64,000 nt of DNA from Euzebyella saccharophila. Lineage in GTDB: Bacteria > Bacteroidota > Bacteroidia > Flavobacteriales > Flavobacteriaceae. The notes below the pieces were generated by a model. The model saw nothing but the letters and a program-made list of their open reading frames with translations. It searched no databases and had not been told where the DNA came from. Made by a program: the position numbers and the translations under genes. Below are positions 41,003-48,907 of the stretch, one piece after another. The DNA is taken from the NCBI RefSeq assembly GCF_014855495.1, contig NZ_JACYFJ010000001.1:1459449-1523448 (forward strand). Direction: 5' to 3'. Position 1 is the stretch's first letter. Each line of letters begins with the position of its first letter.

Positions 41003-42289
41003 ATGTCAGATAAAGCTACTTTAGAGTACAAAGGTCAGAAATATGAATTTCCGGTAATTACAGGTTCAGAGAATGAGTCTGCCATCGATATAAAAACATT
41101 ACGCTCCGTTACTGGTGGTATGATAACTATTGATCCTGGTTATAAAAACACAGGTTCATGTTCTAGTGCCATTACTTTTTTGGACGGAGAAAAAGGAATC
41201 TTAAGGTACCGTGGCTACTCTATAGAAGAGCTGGCGGAAAAGGCCGATTTTCTTGAAGTGGCTTACCTTCTTATTTTTGGCGAATTGCCAAACAAAGAGC
41301 AATTAGAAAAATTTCATAAGGACATTAAGGAGGAATCCCATGTAGACGAGGAAATGAAGAAAATTTTGGATAGTTTTCCAAAATCGGCTCACCCAATGGG
41401 CGTTTTATCTTCCCTTACCAGTGCCCTAATTGCCTTTAACCCTTCTACCGTAGATGTATCTTCCGAAAAGGACATGTATGAGGCTATTGTAAGAATTCTG
41501 GCGAAATTTCCGGTACTAGTAGCTTGGACCCTAAGAAAGAAAAAAGGGTTGCCTCTTGATTACGGTGATGATACGTTAGGTTATGTAGAGAACATTCACA
41601 AGATGATGTTCAAAAAACCGAACCAAGAGTACAAAAGGAATAAAATCGTCATTGATGCACTTGATAAGTTGCTTATTCTTCACGCTGATCACGAGCAGAA
41701 TTGTTCTACGTCTACGGTGAGGATAGTCGGTTCTTCCCATGCTGGTTTGTTCGCATCCCTATCTGCGGGTATTTCTGCCCTTTGGGGGCCACTGCATGGT
41801 GGTGCTAACCAAGCCGTTCTTGAAATGTTACAAGCAATTGAGGAAGATGGCGGGGATACCAAAAAATACATGGCAAAGGCAAAGGATAAGGAAGACCCTT
41901 TCCGTTTAATGGGCTTTGGACATAGGGTTTACAAAAACTTTGACCCAAGAGCCAAGATCATTAAAAAGGCCGCTGATGAAGTTTTGGCAGATTTAGGAAT
42001 CGAAGACCCTATTTTGGATATAGCCAAAGGATTGGAGAAAGAAGCTTTGGAAGACCAATATTTTGTGGATAGAAAACTATATCCTAACGTGGATTTTTAC
42101 TCTGGTATAATTTATAGGGCATTAGGTATACCTACCGAAATGTTCACTGTTATGTTCGCCCTAGGTCGCTTGCCAGGTTGGATTGCCCAATGGAGGGAAA
42201 TGAGACTTCGCGGCGAACCAATAGGAAGACCAAGACAAGTATATATTGGAGAGACGCTTCGTTCTTTTGTAGAGGTTGATAAACGATAA
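41003..42289 (+). CDS. gltA: Citrate synthase
   Basis: 428 residues, type II (hexameric) citrate synthase layout. Catalytic residues lie in SSHAGLFASLSAG, GPLHGGANQAV, MGFGHRVYKNFDPRAKI and the C-terminal VDFYSGIIYRALG. First step of the TCA cycle. A near-consensus promoter (TTG, about 20 bases, TAAATTTA near 40965) precedes it. Confidence 0.97.
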   Translation: MSDKATLEYKGQKYEFPVITGSENESAIDIKTLRSVTGGMITIDPGYKNTGSCSSAITFLDGEKGILRYRGYSIEELAEKADFLEVAYLLIFGELPNKEQLEKFHKDIKEESHVDEEMKKILDSFPKSAHPMGVLSSLTSALIAFNPSTVDVSSEKDMYEAIVRILAKFPVLVAWTLRKKKGLPLDYGDDTLGYVENIHKMMFKKPNQEYKRNKIVIDALDKLLILHADHEQNCSTSTVRIVGSSHAGLFASLSAGISALWGPLHGGANQAVLEMLQAIEEDGGDTKKYMAKAKDKEDPFRLMGFGHRVYKNFDPRAKIIKKAADEVLADLGIEDPILDIAKGLEKEALEDQYFVDRKLYPNVDFYSGIIYRALGIPTEMFTVMFALGRLPGWIAQWREMRLRGEPIGRPRQVYIGETLRSFVEVDKR

Positions 42290-42310
42290 GTATTTCCTTT
42301 AAAAATAGTA

Positions 42311-42345
42311 ATGCTCTTTCGCCTTGGTGAAAGAGCATTTTTTTT
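42311..42345 (+). terminator. Intrinsic terminator after gltA
   Basis: Perfect 10-bp stem ATGCTCTTTC (42311-42320) and GAAAGAGCAT (42329-42338), followed by eight T to 42345. It ends 12 nt before the next -7 element. Confidence 0.9.
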
Positions 42346-42356
42346 ACGCCAAATGC

Positions 42357-42364
42357 TACCTTTG
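42357..42364 (+). promoter_or_regulatory. -7 element for the DDAH-like gene
   Basis: TACCTTTG, 18 nt before the ATG at 42383. An open frame beginning at 42311 would start inside the terminator, so 42383 or 42386 is the real start. Confidence 0.65.
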
Positions 42365-42382
42365 CGGTACTATAAAGTTTCA

Positions 42383-43297
42383 ATGATGCTAAAGCTTAAT
42401 GTAAAGGATGAGATTTCACGCTTAAGGTCCGTGGTATTGGGAACGGCCCAGAGTTGTGGGCCAGTGCCCAGTCCGGAGGAGGCTTATGACCCTAAATCCC
42501 TGGAGCATATTTTGGCAGGTACCTATCCGAAAGAAAGTGATATGGTAGTAGAGATGGAAGCGTTTGCCAAGGTTTTTTATAAGTATGGTGTTAAAGTTTA
42601 CAGGCCGGAGGTCATAGAAAACTGTAATCAAATTTTTTCTAGGGACATTGCTTTTGTAATAGAAGATAAGCTTATCATAGCAAATATCCTTCCTGATAGG
42701 GAGCAAGAGGTAAACGCTATATTGCACGTATTGGAAGAGGTGGATAAACAAAATATTATAAGGCCTCCAGAAAAAGTACATGTAGAAGGCGGGGATGTAA
42801 TGCCCTGGAACGACCATATATTCATTGGTACGTATACGGCAGCCGATTATCCATCGCATATTACGGCTAGGACCAATAAAGCGGCCGTTGAATTTATTTC
42901 AGAGCTTTTTCCAGAAAAAACAATTAAACCTTTCGAATTACGCAAGTCTAAAAATGCCAAGGAAAACGCCTTGCACCTAGACTGTTGTTTTCAACCTTTG
43001 GGCAAGGGAAAGGCAATCTTGCATAAAAATGGATTTTTAGTTGAAGAAGAATATGGGTGGCTGGTAGATTTCTTTGGGAAGGAGAACATTTTTGAAATCA
43101 GCGCGGAGGAGATGTACCATATGTTCAGCAATGTTTTTTCCATTTCCCCAGATGTCGTGGTTTCCGAGAAGAATTTTACGAGGCTAAATAATTGGCTGAG
43201 GGAAAAAGGGTTTACCGTGGAGGAAATTCCCTATGCGGAAATCGCCAAGCAAGAGGGCTTGCTAAGATGTAGTACGTTGCCCTTGGTTAGGGACTAG
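42383..43297 (+). CDS. Dimethylarginine dimethylaminohydrolase-like (guanidino-modifying enzyme)
   Basis: 304 residues (ATG at 42383; another ATG follows at 42386). Member of the guanidine-modifying superfamily: substrate-binding Asp in FSRDIAF, EGGDVMPWND, catalytic His in LHLDCCFQPLG, and nucleophile Cys in LRCSTLPLVRD at the C-terminus, so the catalytic residues are present. Could hydrolyse methylarginines, or act as an arginine- or glycine-amidino enzyme; family relatives differ in substrate. Close to CtlX and an Lrp regulator, suggesting arginine/citrulline metabolism. Its end overlaps the convergent ACT gene by 4 nt. Confidence 0.82.
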   Translation: MMLKLNVKDEISRLRSVVLGTAQSCGPVPSPEEAYDPKSLEHILAGTYPKESDMVVEMEAFAKVFYKYGVKVYRPEVIENCNQIFSRDIAFVIEDKLIIANILPDREQEVNAILHVLEEVDKQNIIRPPEKVHVEGGDVMPWNDHIFIGTYTAADYPSHITARTNKAAVEFISELFPEKTIKPFELRKSKNAKENALHLDCCFQPLGKGKAILHKNGFLVEEEYGWLVDFFGKENIFEISAEEMYHMFSNVFSISPDVVVSEKNFTRLNNWLREKGFTVEEIPYAEIAKQEGLLRCSTLPLVRD

Positions 43298-43698
43298 CTT
43301 TTAGTTGTTTTAGGGATTTTTTGTAGTATTTCAATAGCTTTGTTGCCGTCCTCAATAGCTACAAAAATATGATCGTGATAATACCCCGCTACCGCATTAC
43401 AGCCAATATGGTTTTTTGCTAATTCTGAAGAGAAAACTGCGGTTAAGCCAACTGCTTCAAGCGAAGAGTGTACTTTGAGGGTAATCCAGGCGGCTACGAA
43501 ATCATAAGAAAACTGAAATTCATCTGCCTTGCTTCGGTTCAAGATATAGGTGCTTCCTTCCGCTTCCTTAAAAAAACAGATACAATGGGCCAAGGCCATA
43601 GGGTTTGGTTCTGTAAGATTGATGAAAACATATTCACCTTTGTTTAGAATGGGGTTTAACGATGAAAGTAATGTGCTTAAATTGGTTTCTCCTGACAT
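43294..43698 (-). CDS. ACT domain-containing protein
   Basis: 134 residues, two tandem small alpha/beta domains. The start SGETNLSTLLSSLNPILNKGEYVF matches the DUF2241/ACT_3 family, and the second half (EAVGLTAVFSSELAKNHIGCNAVAGYYHDHIFV) an ACT_7-like domain. ACT domains usually bind amino acids; these free-standing proteins have no assigned reaction. Between two arginine/citrulline enzymes but on the opposite strand. Confidence 0.85.
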   Translation of the reverse strand: MSGETNLSTLLSSLNPILNKGEYVFINLTEPNPMALAHCICFFKEAEGSTYILNRSKADEFQFSYDFVAAWITLKVHSSLEAVGLTAVFSSELAKNHIGCNAVAGYYHDHIFVAIEDGNKAIEILQKIPKTTKS

Positions 43699-43777
43699 AA
43701 AAATAGATGGTGGAATGTTCAGATTAAACTACGAATAAGTTTTGTTTTTTTAAGTCGATTCTGCAGCTTAAAAAAAT

Positions 43778-43785
43778 TACATTTG
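43778..43785 (+). promoter_or_regulatory. -7 element for ctlX
   Basis: TACATTTG, 21 nt before the ATG at 43807. No -33 TTTG at standard spacing. Confidence 0.6.
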
Positions 43786-43806
43786 CACCCAAATAAGTAA
43801 GATTTT

Positions 43807-44736
43807 ATGCAAGTTACCAATTCTATTTTAATGGTGCGACCCGTTGATTTTCGTATGAACGAACAAACTGCGGTCAACAACTATTTTCAGGAAGGATTAG
43901 ATTTAGAGAATGCAAAAATCAATATAAAGGCGCAACAGGAATTTTATGCCTTTGTTTCTGTATTAAAAGAAAAGGGTGTCAACGTTATTGTTGTTGATGA
44001 TACCTTGGAACCTAGCACACCCGACTCTATTTTTCCAAATAATTGGATTTCCTTTCATGCCAATGGTACCGTTGCCCTGTATCCTATGTTTGCTGAAAAT
44101 AGGAGGAGTGAAAGACGGGAAGATATTCTTGATTTACTGGAAGAACAAGGTTTTCGCATAGATAATATTATTGATTATACTTCTGCAGAAGATGACGGTG
44201 TTTTTCTCGAGTCGACCGGTAGTATGATTCTTGATCGTGCGAATAAAAAAGCCTATTGTGCCTTATCCGAAAGGGCAGACGAAGAACTTTTTATTGAGTT
44301 CTGCGAAGATTTTGAGTTTACGCCCGTAGTTTTTACAGCTAATCAATCGGTAGATGGTAAACGAATGCCAATTTATCATACCAATGTGATGATGTGTTTG
44401 GCGGATGATTTTTCCGTCATTTGTTTGGATGCTATAGATGATAAAAAGGAAAAGAAAAATGTGGTACAGCATTTAAAAGATGATGGTAAAGAGGTCATCT
44501 CTATATCCGAAGCACAAATGCATCAATTCGCTGGAAACATGCTTCAGGTACAGGGAAGTAATGAGGAGCGTTTTTTGGTAATGAGTTCGGCGGCTTACCA
44601 TAGTCTTACCAAAGATCAGGTAGCCAAAATAGAAAAACACTGTCCAATTATTCACAGTTCCCTAGAAACCATTGAAACCTGTGGCGGTGGAAGTGCCCGC
44701 TGTATGATGGCCGAGGTTTTCTTGCCTAAACAATAA
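43807..44736 (+). CDS. ctlX: Citrulline utilization hydrolase CtlX-type amidinotransferase-fold protein
   Basis: 309 residues. TPDSIFPNNWISFH, LESTGSMILDR, the catalytic His in IYHTNVMMCL and the Cys in ETCGGGSARCMMAEV are the conserved blocks of the CtlX group of guanidino hydrolases. CtlX has been linked to citrulline use, releasing ammonia and ornithine; the exact product is not shown by sequence. It meets the Lrp-type regulator tail to tail with no gap, so that regulator is a plausible controller. Confidence 0.85.
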   Translation: MQVTNSILMVRPVDFRMNEQTAVNNYFQEGLDLENAKINIKAQQEFYAFVSVLKEKGVNVIVVDDTLEPSTPDSIFPNNWISFHANGTVALYPMFAENRRSERREDILDLLEEQGFRIDNIIDYTSAEDDGVFLESTGSMILDRANKKAYCALSERADEELFIEFCEDFEFTPVVFTANQSVDGKRMPIYHTNVMMCLADDFSVICLDAIDDKKEKKNVVQHLKDDGKEVISISEAQMHQFAGNMLQVQGSNEERFLVMSSAAYHSLTKDQVAKIEKHCPIIHSSLETIETCGGGSARCMMAEVFLPKQ

Positions 44737-45198
44737 TTATATAGGAATTCTGTAGGTGTGCTTGATAACTCCCATGACAAAAGTGCTATGTACGCTCCCA
44801 ATATTCTTAATAGACCCTAAATCATTGATTACAAAAGATTGATAGTGTTTCATATCACGCACGAAAATTTTCAGTAAAAAATCATAATCCCCAGAAACGT
44901 TATAGCACTCCGTTACCTCTTTTAACGAAGTGATATCCTCTACAAATTGATTCCCTATTTTTTTGGTATGTTGTTTTAAAGTTACATGGCAAAATACGAT
45001 GAACGACTTGCCTACTTTCTCTGCGTTTACTAGGGCTACATATTTTTCAATAACACCTTCCCTTTCCAATCTTTTGATACGTTCATAGACCGGTGTCGTC
45101 GATAGATTTACCTGCTGAGCAATTTCTTTGGTGGTCAATTTACCATCGGTTTGTAGCAAATTCAATAGCTGTAAGTCTATTTCGTCCAAGGTAAGCAT
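44737..45198 (-). CDS. Lrp/AsnC family transcriptional regulator
   Basis: 153 residues. N-terminal winged helix-turn-helix (LLQTDGKLTTKEIAQQVNLS, recognition helix TTPVYERIKRLEREG) and C-terminal RAM/AsnC effector domain (YNVSGDYDFLLKIFVRD). Such proteins sense amino acids; here divergent from metE and next to ctlX. A -7 element TAATTTTG on its strand (45262-45255) gives a leader of about 50 nt. Confidence 0.92.
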   Translation of the reverse strand: MLTLDEIDLQLLNLLQTDGKLTTKEIAQQVNLSTTPVYERIKRLEREGVIEKYVALVNAEKVGKSFIVFCHVTLKQHTKKIGNQFVEDITSLKEVTECYNVSGDYDFLLKIFVRDMKHYQSFVINDLGSIKNIGSVHSTFVMGVIKHTYRIPI

Positions 45199-45254
45199 AG
45201 AAAATTTATCTTTTTATGAAGCTTTCGGTCTAGTGTTTTAGATAAAATTTACTG

Positions 45255-45330
45255 CAAAATTATAGATAATAGTTTTGTTTTCTGAGTTTATGTGTAATTA
45301 AAGTTTAAAAAACTTCAATATGTAATTTTG
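45255..45330. promoter_or_regulatory. Divergent lrp/metE promoter region
   Basis: Two TAATTTTG elements: minus strand at 45262-45255 for the Lrp gene and plus strand at 45323-45330 for metE, 26 nt before its ATG. The 158-nt region is a likely site for binding by the Lrp-type protein; no SAM or cobalamin riboswitch fold was recognised. Confidence 0.55.
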
Positions 45331-45356
45331 GCAGATACTTTAAAAATCGTCAACTT

Positions 45357-47660
45357 ATGAAATCTATAGTATTGGGCTACCCTAGAATTGGGAAAAAAAG
45401 AGAATTGAAAAAAGCTACCGAAGCATATTGGAAAAAGAACATCACTGAAAATCAGCTACAGGAAACGGCTAAAGAAATCAAGAAAGCAAATTGGCTTGAA
45501 CAGCAGCATGCTGGTATCGATTTGATTTCTTCCAATGATTTTTCCCTTTATGACCAAATGCTTGATATGTGTATCACATTGGGAAGCATCCCCAAAAGAT
45601 TTCAAGATTTAATAGGGCTCAAACAATATTTTGCCATGGCCAGGGGCTTGCAAACGGATAAAGTCGATGTCACGGCCATGGAAATGACCAAATGGTTTGA
45701 TACCAATTATCACTATATCGTGCCTGAGTTTACCACAGGTCAAGCTTTTTCATTAAATCCTGAAAAAATAATCAAAGAAATTCGAGAGGCAAAATCCTTG
45801 GGTATAGAAACCAAACCGGTAATTATAGGACCTATTACCTTTTTACTGCTAGGTAAAGAGAAAGTGGAAGGTTTTCATCGGCTTGATTTGCTCCCGTCTT
45901 TGCTTCCCATTTACAAGAAACTATTCAATCAAATTGCTGCGGAGGGAGTTGAATATGTACAAGTTGATGAACCTGTCTTTGCCCAAGATTTAGAAAATAA
46001 GGCGCAGTCAGCATTTAAAAAAGCTTATTCCTACTTCGCTAATAATAGAAATGGAATTAAACTTATTTTGGCAAATTATTTTGACTGTTATGGTGATAAC
46101 TTGAATCTTGCCCTAGACTTACCGGTAGAAGTGCTCCATTTAGATTTGGTTCGCTGTAATTTGCAATTAGATGATATTTTGGCACATCCGCTATTAGATG
46201 GTCAAAAAATACTATCGCTGGGGGTGGTTGATGGTAGAAATATCTGGAAGAACGACTACGAAAAATCCCTTAGATTGATTGAAAAGGCAAAAAGAAAGGT
46301 GGGTAAGGCTAATCTATGGGTGGGTACCTCTTGCTCTCTTCTGCATAGTCCGGTTGCGCTTTCCTTGGAAAAGGCTAATGAGCAATTAGATGAGGTAAAA
46401 CAATGGTTGGCTTTCTCCGAGGAAAAATTGAGTGAAGTGGTCACTCTCCAGAAACTGGCCAATGAGGATACTGATGAAAGCCTCTTAGAGGAGTTAAAAG
46501 AAAACCAACGAATACATAAATTAAGGCGTAGTTCCAAATTGATACATAATGCATCGGTAAAAGAACGCGTAAAAAATCTAACGGAACAGGACGCCCAACG
46601 ATTATCTACCTTTCAAGAACGACAGATAATTCAGCGACGGGAGTTGAACCTGCCTTTGTTTCCGACCACTACCATTGGTTCTTTTCCTCAGACCCAAGAG
46701 GTTCGGGTGCAACGAAGAAAGTTTAAAAAGAATGAAATCTCATCTCAGGCATATGATGCATTTTTGATGAAGGAGACCGAAAAGGCAATTAATTTTCAAG
46801 AGGAAATAGGATTGGATGTACTGGTACATGGCGAATTTGAACGAAATGACATGGTTGAATATTTCGGGGAAAGTTTAGAAGGTTTTGCCTTTACCCAATT
46901 CGGTTGGGTACAGAGTTACGGTACCCGTTGTGTAAAACCTCCTATAATTTTTGGGGATGTGTCCAGGCCGGAGCCAATGACGGTCAAATGGTCTTCCATT
47001 GCCCAAAGTTTGAGTAAAAAATATGTAAAAGGAATGTTGACCGGTCCCGTTACCATTTTACAATGGTCGTTTGTGAGAAATGACCAACCTAGGGCGGTGA
47101 CTTGTAATCAGATTGCTTTGGCTATAAGGGATGAAGTATGCGATTTGGAAAAAGCGGGCATTAAAATCATCCAAATAGATGAGCCCGCTATTCGTGAAGG
47201 CTTACCTTTGAGAAAAGATGACTGGGCCAACTACCTTCAGTGGGCAATAAAGGCGTTCCGTATTTCGGCAAGTGGGGTAGCAGATGCAACTCAAATTCAT
47301 ACGCATATGTGTTATTCGGAGTTTAATGATATCATTGATGATATTGCCGGTATGGATGCCGATGTGATTACCATTGAAACATCCCGTTCTAAAATGGAAT
47401 TATTACAAGCGTTTGTGGATTTTAAATATCCCAATGAAATTGGGCCTGGGGTGTATGATATTCACTCTCCAAGAGTGCCCACTGTACAAGAAATGGAAAA
47501 TTTACTTTTAACGGCCTCAGAGCTCTTACCAATAGAGAACCTTTGGGTAAATCCCGATTGCGGACTAAAAACACGTGATTGGCCAGAAACCAAGGCCGCC
47601 CTTGAGAACATGGTGCGTGCTGCCAAAAGCCTTCGTCAAAAGCAGCTGCTAAAAGTGTAA
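45357..47660 (+). CDS. metE: Cobalamin-independent methionine synthase
   Basis: 767 residues, typical length. N-terminal folate-binding barrel (VLGYPRIGKKRELKKATEAY), then the catalytic barrel with TTTIGSFPQTQEVR, GEFERNDMVEYF, zinc ligands in HTHMCYSEF (His, Cys) and NPDCGLKTRDW (Cys). Transfers the methyl group of 5-methyltetrahydropteroyl-triglutamate to homocysteine. Confidence 0.97.
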   Translation: MKSIVLGYPRIGKKRELKKATEAYWKKNITENQLQETAKEIKKANWLEQQHAGIDLISSNDFSLYDQMLDMCITLGSIPKRFQDLIGLKQYFAMARGLQTDKVDVTAMEMTKWFDTNYHYIVPEFTTGQAFSLNPEKIIKEIREAKSLGIETKPVIIGPITFLLLGKEKVEGFHRLDLLPSLLPIYKKLFNQIAAEGVEYVQVDEPVFAQDLENKAQSAFKKAYSYFANNRNGIKLILANYFDCYGDNLNLALDLPVEVLHLDLVRCNLQLDDILAHPLLDGQKILSLGVVDGRNIWKNDYEKSLRLIEKAKRKVGKANLWVGTSCSLLHSPVALSLEKANEQLDEVKQWLAFSEEKLSEVVTLQKLANEDTDESLLEELKENQRIHKLRRSSKLIHNASVKERVKNLTEQDAQRLSTFQERQIIQRRELNLPLFPTTTIGSFPQTQEVRVQRRKFKKNEISSQAYDAFLMKETEKAINFQEEIGLDVLVHGEFERNDMVEYFGESLEGFAFTQFGWVQSYGTRCVKPPIIFGDVSRPEPMTVKWSSIAQSLSKKYVKGMLTGPVTILQWSFVRNDQPRAVTCNQIALAIRDEVCDLEKAGIKIIQIDEPAIREGLPLRKDDWANYLQWAIKAFRISASGVADATQIHTHMCYSEFNDIIDDIAGMDADVITIETSRSKMELLQAFVDFKYPNEIGPGVYDIHSPRVPTVQEMENLLLTASELLPIENLWVNPDCGLKTRDWPETKAALENMVRAAKSLRQKQLLKV

Positions 47661-47717
47661 ATAGCTACCTTGTGAGAGTCATGACGAAATAATTATTGGC
47701 TCTATGAAATTTAAATT

Positions 47718-47766
47718 AGGTGGATTCTCCTTAAAGAATTATCTTAAGGGTTGTCCGCCTTTTTTT
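47718..47766 (+). terminator. Intrinsic terminator after metE
   Basis: Outer stem AGGTGGA (47718-47724) with TCCGCCT (47754-47760) and inner stem CCTTAA (47729-47734) with TTAAGG (47744-47749), followed by T to 47766. Confidence 0.8.
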
Positions 47767-47782
47767 GGTTTAAGATTTTGAA

Positions 47783-48394
47783 ATGAATCGTACTGCATTT
47801 CTTTTATTCATTTTTTCCTTGGTGGCTTTTTATTTGATTGGGTCAAATAATGAAGCGTCCCTAGAAGCATACGAAGTCATTTCGGAAGAGCAAAGAGATT
47901 CCTTAACTACAGAGAGAGCTTACGAGCAGGTGATGAATGTATTGATGCATCCACGATGCATGAACTGTCACCCCACAGATGACGTTCCAAAACAGGGAAT
48001 GGACAGGCATCCACATTACTTTGGGATGTCTAGGGGAAAAGAAAACAAAGGTTTTTCTGTTACCAAATGCGCTACTTGTCATCAAGAAGAAAATAATTTG
48101 AACTCAGGAGTGCCCGGTGCTCCGCATTGGTCTTTGGCTCCTTCTTCCATGGGTTGGCAGGGTCTTTCGAGGTCGGAAATCGCCCAGCGGCTATTGAATC
48201 CAGAAACCAACGGAGGAAAATCACATGAAGAGTTGGTCACCCACATGACAGAAGATGAACTGGTGCTGTGGGCTTGGAATCCCGGAGTGGATGCCAATGG
48301 TGTCCAGAGGGAAAAGCCTCCGGTATCCGAGGAAGATTTTAAAAAAGCGGTGGAAAAATGGTTTGATGAAGGGGCACCCATCCCTTCCAAATAA
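47783..48394 (+). CDS. Dihaem cytochrome c, probable partner of the molybdenum hydroxylase
   Basis: 203 residues with an N-terminal signal or anchor helix (FLLFIFSLVAFYLIGS) and two haem c motifs, CMNCH (59-63) and CATCH (96-100). It is followed 6 nt later by the iron-sulfur subunit of an isoquinoline-oxidoreductase-like enzyme, so it may accept electrons from it in the periplasm. The assignment as electron partner rests on gene order. Confidence 0.8.
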   Translation: MNRTAFLLFIFSLVAFYLIGSNNEASLEAYEVISEEQRDSLTTERAYEQVMNVLMHPRCMNCHPTDDVPKQGMDRHPHYFGMSRGKENKGFSVTKCATCHQEENNLNSGVPGAPHWSLAPSSMGWQGLSRSEIAQRLLNPETNGGKSHEELVTHMTEDELVLWAWNPGVDANGVQREKPPVSEEDFKKAVEKWFDEGAPIPSK

Positions 48395-48400
48395 AAAAAT

Positions 48401-48907
48401 ATGAAAATAGCGCTTAAAGTAAATGGGGAGCAACATTCCCTAGAAATAGCCGATGAAAATACTCCGTTATTGTGGATTGTTAGGGATTTGCTGAACCTAA
48501 AAGGAACCAAATTTGGTTGTGGAAAAGCCGCTTGTGGGGCATGTACGCTCCATGTAGATGGAGAGGCCGTAAGGTCTTGTTCGTATGCCGTAAAATTTGC
48601 TGACGGAAAAAAAGTAACTACTATTGAAGGTTTGAGAAACGAGGAAGCGCCACATCCGGTGCAACAGGCTTGGTTAGAGCATGTAGTACCTCAATGCGGC
48701 TACTGTCAGCCAGGATTCATGATGGCCACTGCCGCCCTGATTTCGAAAAACCAAGAACCTACCGATGAGGATATCGATAACAATATCATCAATATATGCC
48801 GATGCGCCACCTACTATCGTATGCGCAAAGCCATTCACCGAGCTGCTGAACTGGAACGGGATCGATTGAGTCTTTCCACTAAAAACATCGAGAATGGCGA
48901 AGAATAA
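48401..48907 (+). CDS. Molybdenum hydroxylase iron-sulfur subunit (IorA/CoxS-like)
   Basis: 168 residues carrying two [2Fe-2S] clusters: plant-ferredoxin type Cys40, Cys45, Cys48 and Cys60 (CGKAACGACTLHVDG), then Cys99, Cys102, Cys133 and Cys135 (CGYCQPGFMM; CRCATYYRMRKAIH). Electron-transfer subunit of xanthine-oxidase family enzymes. Overlaps the large subunit gene by 14 nt. Confidence 0.93.
   Translation: MKIALKVNGEQHSLEIADENTPLLWIVRDLLNLKGTKFGCGKAACGACTLHVDGEAVRSCSYAVKFADGKKVTTIEGLRNEEAPHPVQQAWLEHVVPQCGYCQPGFMMATAALISKNQEPTDEDIDNNIINICRCATYYRMRKAIHRAAELERDRLSLSTKNIENGEE

Noticed and set aside
45199..45356. SAM or cobalamin riboswitch upstream of metE
   Set aside because: The 158-nt region shows two promoter elements but no conserved riboswitch core or multi-helix fold.
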